Positions 57,834 through 64,000 of a stretch of 64,000 nucleotides of DNA are shown one piece after another. Source of the stretch: Paenibacillus glycinis (GTDB lineage Bacteria; Bacillota; Bacilli; Paenibacillales; Paenibacillaceae); NCBI RefSeq assembly GCF_009909185.1, contig NZ_JAAAMV010000020.1, forward strand, positions 62,001 through 126,000, written 5' to 3'. Position 1 is the first letter of the stretch; every line of letters begins with the position of its first letter. Under the pieces are notes generated by a model. It was given only the letters and a program-made list of their open reading frames with translations, searched no databases and was not told the DNA's origin. Position numbers and translations under genes: made by a program.

Positions 57834-58193
57834 ATGCTGATCGCTTATGATTCGCGGACGGGCAATGTCAAGCGATTTATCCAAAAAATCGATCTCCCTT
57901 CGGTTCAAATCGAAGATTCGACGGTGCTTGAAGATCCGTTCGTGCTCGTTACATATACGACGGGGTTCGGCAGCCCGCCGGCGAAGGTGCTGTCTTTCCT
58001 TCAAAAAAACCATCGGAATATGCTCGGCGTATCGGCCAGCGGCAATCGGAACTGGGGAGACGGCTTCGCGAAGAGCGCGGATCATATCGCCCGCCTGTAC
58101 GGCGTGCCCGTGCTGTCCAAGTTCGAGTTGGCCGGCACCGGCCGGGACGTCGAAAACTTTCTGAGAGAGGTGAAGACCATTGCGGCATATTGA
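57834..58193 (+). CDS. nrdI: Flavodoxin-like NrdI protein
   Basis: The 119-residue protein has the FMN-binding pattern of NrdI: IAYDSRTGNVKRFIQKIDLP at the start (phosphate loop), TYTTGFGSPPAKVLSFLQKN, and VSASGNRNWGDGFAKSADHI. NrdI reduces or delivers oxidant to NrdF for assembly of the dimanganese-tyrosyl radical cofactor. AAAGGAG precedes the ATG, and the gene overlaps nrdE by 14 bases. The NrdR boxes indicate repression when dATP/ATP levels signal enough deoxynucleotides. Confidence 0.93.
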   Translation: MLIAYDSRTGNVKRFIQKIDLPSVQIEDSTVLEDPFVLVTYTTGFGSPPAKVLSFLQKNHRNMLGVSASGNRNWGDGFAKSADHIARLYGVPVLSKFELAGTGRDVENFLREVKTIAAY

Positions 58194-60264
58194 GCTCAAC
58201 AATCTATTGATGCAGCGGGACGCGGACGGATTTTTTCAATTGGACAAGGACCTTGAGGCGGTCGACGCCTTCATGTCGGACGTCGCGGGCAAAAGCCTGA
58301 CGTTCGCGAGCACGGCGGAGAAGGTCCGGTACATGATCGAGCACGATTACTACGAGAACGTCTACGAGCGGTACACCGCGCAAGAAGTGGACGAGGTATA
58401 CGCCTTGACGCACGCCAGCGATTTCCGCTTCCAATCCTATATGGCGGCATCGAAATTCTATACCGACTATGCCGTGAAGAACGACGACAAGTCGCTGTAT
58501 CTGGAGCATTATCCGGATCGCGTGGCCATCGTCGCGCTTCATCTGGGCCGGGGCAACGCCGCTACGGCGATCAAATTGGCCGGGGCGATGATGGAGCAGC
58601 GCGTGCAGCCGGCGACGCCGACCTTCCTCAATGCCGGCAAGAGCCGCCGCGGCGAACTGGTATCGTGCTTCCTGCTCGAGATGGACGATGCCTTGAATTC
58701 GATCAATTACGTCCTCAGCACCTGCATGCAGCTGTCCAAGATCGGCGGCGGCGTCGCGGTCAACTTGTCCAAATTGCGCGGTCGCGGCGAGCCGATCAAG
58801 GGCGTCGAAGGGGCGGCCAAAGGCATCATGCCCGTCTTGAAGCTGATGGAGGACGCATTCTCCTACGCCGACCAGATGGGACAGCGCAAAGGCTCGGGCG
58901 CCGGCTACTATAACATTTTCGGCTGGGACGTCATGGAGTTCCTGGACAGCAAGAAAATCAACGCCGACGAGAAGACGCGCCTCAAGACGCTGTCGATCGG
59001 CCTGATCGTGCCGAACAAGTTCTATGAATTGGCGGAGCGCGGCGAACCGCTGCACGTCTTCGGACCGCACTCGGTCCTGAAAGCCTACGGCGAGCATCTG
59101 GACGACATGGACATGGACGGGATGTACGATACGCTGCTGGCGGATCCCCGCGTGAAGAAGAAGGCCGTGCTCGGCGCGCGGGACATGCTGACCAAGATCG
59201 CCACGATTCAATTGGAATCCGGCTATCCTTACATCATGAACCGCTCGAACGCGAATCGCGGACATGCCCTCGGCGGCATCGGCACGATCAAGATGTCCAA
59301 TCTGTGCACGGAAATCTTTCAATTCCAGGAGACGTCGGAAATAACGGATTACGGGCAAGCGGACATCATTCGCCGCGACATCAGCTGCAATTTGGCGTCG
59401 CTGAACATTGTCAACGTGATGGATCTCCGCAAGATCCGCGAGTCCGTGCACGAAGGGATCACCGCGCTGACGGCCGTCAGCGACATGACGAACATCGACA
59501 ACGCGCCCGGCGTCGCGAAGGCGAACGACGAGATGCACTCGGTCGGTCTCGGCGCCATGAACCTGCACGGCTACCTGGCCAAAAACCGCATCGCCTACGA
59601 GAGCGCCGAAGCGCTGGACTTCGCCCGGACGTTCTTCATGATGCTGAACTATTACTCGCTGGAAGCCAGCATGGAGATCGCCCGCGAGAAAGGGCGGACC
59701 TTCGCCGGCTTCGAGCGCTCCGATTACGCCAACGGCGTATATTTCGAGCGGTACAAGCAGACGGATTACCGGCCGTCGACGGAGAAGGCGCGGGCGCTCT
59801 TCGCCGGCATGGACGTTCCGACTCCGGACGACTGGGCCGCGCTGCAGGCGCTGGTGGAGCGAGACGGCTTGTACCATGCCTACCGCCTGGCGGTCGCGCC
59901 GACGCAAAGCATCTCGTACGTGCAGAACGCGACGAGCAGCGTGATGCCGATCGTCGAGCCGATCGAGACGCGCACGTACGCGAATTCGACGACCTATTAT
60001 CCGATGCCTTACTTGAGCAAGGACAATTTCTTCTATTACAAGTCGGCCTACCAGATGAACCAGTTCAAGGTCATCGATCTCATTGCCGAGATTCAAACGC
60101 ATGTCGATCAAGGAATCTCGACGATTTTGCACGTCAACAGCGACGTCTCGACCCGGGAGCTTGCCCGGTACTACGTTTACGCGGCCAAGAAGGGATTGAA
60201 GTCGCTCTATTACACGCGGACGAACATGCTTTCCGTCGAGGAATGCATCAGCTGCGCCGTGTGA
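58180..60264 (+). CDS. nrdE: Class Ib ribonucleotide reductase, alpha subunit
   Basis: The 694-residue protein has the class I catalytic pattern: QPATPTFLNAGKSRRGELVS with an active-site Cys just after (SCFLLEMDD), KIGGGVAVNLSKLRGRGEPI, FQFQETSEITDYG (in place of the usual Cys-Glu region LCTEI before it), VAPTQSISYVQNATSSVMPI and the C-terminal redox motif EECISCAV. It lacks the N-terminal ATP-cone of class Ia enzymes. It reduces ribonucleoside diphosphates to deoxy forms. The start is a TTG after GAGAGGTGA inside the end of nrdI. Confidence 0.95.
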   Translation: MRHIELNNLLMQRDADGFFQLDKDLEAVDAFMSDVAGKSLTFASTAEKVRYMIEHDYYENVYERYTAQEVDEVYALTHASDFRFQSYMAASKFYTDYAVKNDDKSLYLEHYPDRVAIVALHLGRGNAATAIKLAGAMMEQRVQPATPTFLNAGKSRRGELVSCFLLEMDDALNSINYVLSTCMQLSKIGGGVAVNLSKLRGRGEPIKGVEGAAKGIMPVLKLMEDAFSYADQMGQRKGSGAGYYNIFGWDVMEFLDSKKINADEKTRLKTLSIGLIVPNKFYELAERGEPLHVFGPHSVLKAYGEHLDDMDMDGMYDTLLADPRVKKKAVLGARDMLTKIATIQLESGYPYIMNRSNANRGHALGGIGTIKMSNLCTEIFQFQETSEITDYGQADIIRRDISCNLASLNIVNVMDLRKIRESVHEGITALTAVSDMTNIDNAPGVAKANDEMHSVGLGAMNLHGYLAKNRIAYESAEALDFARTFFMMLNYYSLEASMEIAREKGRTFAGFERSDYANGVYFERYKQTDYRPSTEKARALFAGMDVPTPDDWAALQALVERDGLYHAYRLAVAPTQSISYVQNATSSVMPIVEPIETRTYANSTTYYPMPYLSKDNFFYYKSAYQMNQFKVIDLIAEIQTHVDQGISTILHVNSDVSTRELARYYVYAAKKGLKSLYYTRTNMLSVEECISCAV

Positions 60265-60304
60265 TCCGGAGGACGATTGGGCCGACGAGGGGAGAATGGC
60301 ACGC

Positions 60305-61267
60305 ATGTGCGCGATGAAAGCCGTAAATTGGAATCGTCCCGACGACGATTTTACGAGCATGTTTTGGAATCAGAATATTATGCAGTTTTGGACCGACGAC
60401 GAGATTCCGCTGTCCGACGACAAGATGTCTTGGCTCGAGCTGAGCGACGCGGAGCGGACATTATATATGAAGGCGCTGGGCGGGCTGACGCTGCTCGATA
60501 CCGTGCAAGGGGGCGTCGGCATGCCCAAGATCCTGGAGCATGTGGAAGGCTTGCAGCGCAAGGCCGTGCTCGGATTCATGGCGATGATGGAGCAGATCCA
60601 TGCCAAATCGTACAGCAGCATCTTCACGACGCTGGCGACGACGGAGGAGATCGACGAGGTCTTTCGCTGGGTGGAAGCCAATCCGCTCCTGCAGACGAAG
60701 GCGGAGGAAATCTCCCGCTACTACAAGAACATCACGTCGGGCAAAAGCCTCTATCTGGCGATGGCGGCCTCCGTGCTGCTGGAAAGCTACTTGTTTTACA
60801 GCGGATTTTTCTATCCGTTATACTTGTCCGGCCAGGGCAAGATGACGAGCAGCGGCGAGATCATCGACTTGATCCTGCGGGACGAGAGCATCCACGGCGT
60901 TTACGTCGGCGTGCTCGCGCAGGAAACGTTCGCGGGCTTGGGCGGGGAAGAGCGGCGCGAAGCGAGCGATACGTTAGCCGGCATGCTGCATTTCCTGCAC
61001 GAGAACGAGATGGCCTACACCGAGGAATTGTACGGGGAGGTCGGCCTGGTCGACGAGGTGAAGACCTTCGTTCGCTATAATGCCAATAAAGCGATGATGA
61101 ATCTGGGTCTCGATCCCGCGTTCCCCGAAGAAGACATCAACCCGATCGTATTCAACGGAATCAGCACGAAGACGAAGCAGCATGATTTCTTCTCCAAGAA
61201 GGGGAACGGTTACGTGCGGACGATCCACGTCGAGCCGCTGAACGATCGCGATTTCATCTTCGACTAA
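60305..61267 (+). CDS. nrdF: Class Ib ribonucleotide reductase, beta subunit
   Basis: The protein of about 320 residues has the metal and radical motifs of NrdF: NWNRPDDDFTSMFWNQNIMQ, FWTDDEIPLSDDKMSW with the first metal-binding Asp-containing region, GFMAMMEQIHAKSYSSIF with Glu and His ligands, LILRDESIHGVYVGVL with Glu and His ligands, and NEMAYTEELYGE. The radical Tyr is expected just after the first ligand helix. It supplies the tyrosyl radical to NrdE. GGGGAG is 10 bases before ATG 60305; ATG 60296 is too close, so the start is slightly uncertain. Confidence 0.94.
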   Translation: MCAMKAVNWNRPDDDFTSMFWNQNIMQFWTDDEIPLSDDKMSWLELSDAERTLYMKALGGLTLLDTVQGGVGMPKILEHVEGLQRKAVLGFMAMMEQIHAKSYSSIFTTLATTEEIDEVFRWVEANPLLQTKAEEISRYYKNITSGKSLYLAMAASVLLESYLFYSGFFYPLYLSGQGKMTSSGEIIDLILRDESIHGVYVGVLAQETFAGLGGEERREASDTLAGMLHFLHENEMAYTEELYGEVGLVDEVKTFVRYNANKAMMNLGLDPAFPEEDINPIVFNGISTKTKQHDFFSKKGNGYVRTIHVEPLNDRDFIFD

Positions 61268-61288
61268 GCACGACGGAGCTCTTCTATT

Positions 61289-61327
61289 AACAGGTCAACC
61301 GCCATTGCCGGTTGGCCTGTTTTTTAT
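61289..61327 (+). terminator. Terminator of the nrdIEF operon
   Basis: ACAGGTCAACCG pairs with CGGTTGGCCTGT (with a small internal mismatch) and is followed by TTTTTTA. Confidence 0.85.
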
Positions 61328-61454
61328 GGGCGGATCCGAATCATGAAAAAACATTAAGAAACGTTAAAAAGACCGAATAAGAAATTGACAACAATGAATA
61401 ATACGGAATACGATGTGAGTAGACCACGTAAGCCAACGCCATGGAGGGGTTGTA

Positions 61455-62267
61455 ATGTTAGCGGAGGAACGAAGGCAGCATATCTTGGACCTGCTTGCCA
61501 GAGAGGGCAGAATCATCGCCAAGGACCTGGCCGGCAAGTTTCAGCTTTCGATCGATTCGATCAGACGCGACCTGACCATTATGGAAGAGCAAGGATTGCT
61601 GCAGAAAACCTACGGCGGCGCCATACCGCTGTCTCTCCCGCCCAAGGTGCGCACCTTCGCCCAGCCCCGGTCCATCCGTTACGGGGAAGGCGCCCCGCAT
61701 CAGAATGCGATTTCCGAGTATGCGGCGTCTCTCATCCAGAAGAACGACACCGTGTTTATCGGCAGCGCCGGCATTCACTACGGCATGTTGAAATATTTGC
61801 CGGCCGACATTCCGTTCACCGTGATCACGAACTCGCTTACGATCGCGGAATGGATTCGGAATCAGCCGCAGATCGAGTCTTATTTGATCGGCGGCAAGCT
61901 CCGTTCGATCGGAGACAGCATGATCGATACGATCGCGTTGGAGACGATCGGCAAGTACAATTTCGATATCGGCTTCATTACGGGCGGCGGGGTCGCGCTG
62001 AACGGCGTCAGCACGTCTACGCCGGAAGGCGCGGCATTCACGCGCGCGGTTGCGGAGGCGTCCAGGCGGACGATATGCCTGGCGCCGCACGAGAAGGTCG
62101 GCGTCCGGATGTTTGCCGCCACGATTCCGCTTCATCAGATCGATTTGTTAATTACCGATCAAGGCGTTTCCGAGAAAGCCATTCGGGAATTCGAAAGCAA
62201 GAACGTCGACGTCGTCGTCGCGGACGAAGATTTTTCAAGCGAAGGAGTCAACCATGAAGGCGATTAA
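61455..62267 (+). CDS. DeoR/GlpR family transcriptional regulator
   Basis: The 270-residue protein begins LAEERRQHILDLLAREGRII, the DeoR start, with HTH KDLAGKFQLSIDSIRRDLTI and the EEQGLLQKTYGGAIPL wing. The C-terminal DeoRC sensor domain (VFIGSAGIHYGMLKYLPADI, TVITNSLTIAEWI, FDIGFITGGGVALNGVST) binds a sugar phosphate. It overlaps the following MurA-like gene by 14 bases, so the two share a transcript, an unusual pairing for a cell-wall enzyme. It may control its own operon. Confidence 0.88.
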   Translation: MLAEERRQHILDLLAREGRIIAKDLAGKFQLSIDSIRRDLTIMEEQGLLQKTYGGAIPLSLPPKVRTFAQPRSIRYGEGAPHQNAISEYAASLIQKNDTVFIGSAGIHYGMLKYLPADIPFTVITNSLTIAEWIRNQPQIESYLIGGKLRSIGDSMIDTIALETIGKYNFDIGFITGGGVALNGVSTSTPEGAAFTRAVAEASRRTICLAPHEKVGVRMFAATIPLHQIDLLITDQGVSEKAIREFESKNVDVVVADEDFSSEGVNHEGD

Positions 62268-63560
62268 AGTCCAACGATCCTCGCCGTTGCGAGGCAGCGT
62301 CAAAATATCCGGTTCCAAAAACAGTTCGCTCGCCCTGCTCGCGGCCGCATGCCTGTCCGACGAGCCCGTTACGCTATTCGGCATTCCCGATATCGCCGAC
62401 CTGCGCGTCATTTACGAATTGGGCGCCGAAATCGGCTTGCGCTTCGAACGCCGGCCGGACGGCGCGATCGTAATCGATCCGCGCCGCATCGACCGAACGG
62501 AGCTGGAACCGGTCAAGTCTTCCTCGTTCCGGGCCGCCTATTATTTCGTCGGCGGCCTGCTGGCCAAATTCGGCAGCGTCACCGTCGGCTACCCGGGCGG
62601 GGACGACTTCGTCAGCCGTCCCATGGACCAGCATATCAAAGCATTGAAGATGATGGGGGCCACGTTTTCCTTTTACGACCGCTACTATACGGTCGAAGCC
62701 AAGGAGCTTACGGGGGCGACCATTTACTTCGACATGATCACGTCCGGCGGCACGATCAACGCGATGCTTGCGGCCGTTCGCGCGAAAGGCAATACGGTCC
62801 TGCTCAATGCGGCGCGCGATCCGGAAGTGGCGGATACGGCGAATCTATTGAATCGCATGGGCGCGAAAATCACCGGAGCGGGTACCGATCAGATCCGCAT
62901 CGAGGGCGTATCGTCCCTGACGGGGTGCACCCATACCGTCATCCCGGACCGGCTGATTGCCGGCGCGTTCTTGATGGCGGCCGGCGCGACGGGCGGAAGC
63001 GTGACCGTCCAAGACGTCATCCCGGAACATTTGTCCTCCTGCGTCGCCAAGCTTCGCGAGATCGGCTTGGAGATCGAAACGGACGGACATTCGATGACGG
63101 CTTCGTATGCGGGAATGCTCCGGGCGACGAGGGTGCGGACGGCGATGTACCCCGGCTTCGCCACCGATCTGCAGCAGCCGCTAACCGCGCTTTTGACGCA
63201 GGCCGGCGGCAGAAGCCTGATCGGCGAGCGCATTTATCCGGAAGGTTCAATCATGCCTATCAGCTGATGCGGATGGGGGCGAAGATCAAGGTTCGTTCCG
63301 GGGTCGCGATCATCGACGGCGGTCATCCGCTGCAGGGGAATTTGGTGCATGCCTCGGACGTCCGGGCGGGCATTTGCCTGATTCTGGCCGGACTTTGCGC
63401 CGAAGGCACGACGACCATCGCCGGCGTGCAGCATATCGACCGCGGCTACGAGGACGTCGTGGGCTCCTTCCGGGCGCTCGGCGCGAATATCGCCGCATAC
63501 GACTCCGATGAAGAATCGGCAATGGACGTTTCTCGGCGAAGCAGCATTTTTCTCGGGTAG
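62254..63560 (+). pseudogene. murA: MurA-like UDP-N-acetylglucosamine 1-carboxyvinyltransferase, frameshifted
   Basis: The frame from 62254 has the MurA pattern: ISGSKNSSLALLAAACLSDE (catalytic Lys-Asn), FRAAYYFVGGLLAKFG, YPGGDDFVSRPMDQH, and GFATDLQQPLTALLTQAGGR with the essential Asp. At ERIYPE near 63242 one base is missing. The +1 frame then continues correctly as RFNHAYQLMRMGAKI and DIDRGYED-type motifs (HIDRGYEDVVGSFRALGANI) to 63560. The total length, about 435 codons, is normal for MurA. The loop Cys (Cys115 in E. coli), target of fosfomycin, is Asp here. The frameshift may be real or a sequencing error. MurA makes enolpyruvyl-UDP-GlcNAc for peptidoglycan. Confidence 0.85.
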
Positions 63561-63591
63561 CATTCCGTGCGCCCGCATAGAACGACATGAC

Positions 63592-63643
63592 AAAAGAGGC
63601 TTCCATTCCGTTCCGGCTGACCGGACAGAACGAAGCCTCTTTT
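63592..63643. terminator. Bidirectional terminator between MurA-like gene and alcohol dehydrogenase
   Basis: AAAAGAGGCTTC and GAAGCCTCTTTT are perfect complements with A- and T-tracts, separated by a 28-base loop that itself can pair (CCGTTCCGG region). It lies between two converging genes. Confidence 0.85.
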
Positions 63644-63662
63644 CTTTGTTTGCTCGAATGCT

Positions 63663-64000
63663 TTACAGCGCCATGACCAGGATTTCCTTCACGTCGTCCC
63701 GATTCAGCTTCTTGAAGTTGCCGATCGGCCCGAACAAGACGGCTTCCCGCGCCATGACGTCCAGATGCTCTTCGCCGATGTCGTAGAAGGACAGCGTCGC
63801 CGGGGCGCCGATGCGGGTGAAGAAGGCGCGCGTCGCGGAGATGCCGGCAAGGGCCATTTCCTCGTCGGATTTGGCGCCGCGCTCGATGCCCCATACGCGC
63901 TCCGCGTACTGCGCGAACCGGTCGATCCGTTCGTTGTAGACGTATTTCATCCAGTTCGGGAACACGATGGAGAGGCCTGCGCCGTGCGGTATATCGTAGA
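63663..64000 (-). CDS. Iron-containing alcohol dehydrogenase, C-terminal part (cut by window edge)
   Basis: The last 112 residues of an iron-dependent alcohol dehydrogenase are visible: YDIPHGAGLSIVFPNWMKYV carries the iron-binding His of the PHGxGL motif, and FAQYAERVWGIERGAKSDEE and ALAGISATRAFFTRIGAPAT follow, ending EILVMAL. This matches the NADH-dependent butanol dehydrogenase (BdhA/YugJ) branch. It oxidises or reduces alcohols/aldehydes with NAD(H) and iron. The N-terminal Rossmann-like part lies beyond the right edge. Confidence 0.88.
   Translation of the reverse strand, partial: YDIPHGAGLSIVFPNWMKYVYNERIDRFAQYAERVWGIERGAKSDEEMALAGISATRAFFTRIGAPATLSFYDIGEEHLDVMAREAVLFGPIGNFKKLNRDDVKEILVMAL

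Overview
The window looks like chromosomal DNA of a high-G+C Firmicute of the Paenibacillaceae (Paenibacillus or Cohnella type). The evidence is strong AGGAGG ribosome sites with frequent TTG/GTG starts, a PhoP box of the Bacillus type, ECF-sigma (SigW-like and TGCAACC/CGTCT) promoters, a class Ib ribonucleotide reductase operon with paired NrdR boxes, an EAR (epsC-type) RNA inside an exopolysaccharide operon, and paeninodin-type lasso-peptide genes. The genus assignment is inference.

Layout. 1-15.2 kb holds small independent units: an SNF2 helicase cut by the left edge, a zinc-dependent phospholipase C-like protein, a sugar isomerase/epimerase, a PhoP-box alkaline phosphatase, acetyltransferases, a LysR regulator divergent from an unusual PurA paralogue that abuts a dioxygenase remnant, a cation efflux protein, an ECF-controlled stalk-domain protein, an AraC regulator divergent from a PhyH-HEAT fusion, ribokinase, and tRNA-Pro/tRNA-Thr. 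15.5-22.2 kb holds a phytoene-desaturase-like oxidoreductase, a SigW-type pspA-DUF350-DUF4178-DUF4247 envelope-stress set, an LplT-like transporter and an APH-fold kinase.

22.5-43.2 kb is a large exopolysaccharide (EPS) locus: acyltransferase, sensorless histidine kinase and response regulator, Wzz-like and tyrosine-kinase chain-length genes, EAR RNA, galU, initiating phosphoglycosyltransferase, four glycosyltransferases, polymerase, flippase, O-acyltransferase, pyruvyltransferase, manC-like gene, a 40-bp hairpin-repeat array, ugd and a secreted glycoside hydrolase.

43.2-55.3 kb is the most interesting part. A PAPS-dependent sulfotransferase is translationally coupled to a lasso cyclase, followed by precursor A1, HPr-kinase-like K1, B1, B2 and a nucleotidyltransferase. 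A second cyclase, precursor A2, kinase K2 and an ABC exporter follow. One RRE protein, one protease and one exporter appear to serve two C-A-K modules. An APS kinase (PAPS supply) follows convergently. The second module and the first half of the exporter gene have clearly lower GC3, suggesting a cassette acquired by recombination. The genes suggest two phosphorylated lasso peptides, one possibly also sulfated; sulfation of the EPS is the main alternative.

55.6-64 kb holds another AraC regulator, a C-terminally truncated DUF2332 gene, nrdIEF, a DeoR regulator overlapping a frameshifted MurA with Asp at the fosfomycin-target Cys position, and an iron-containing alcohol dehydrogenase cut by the right edge.
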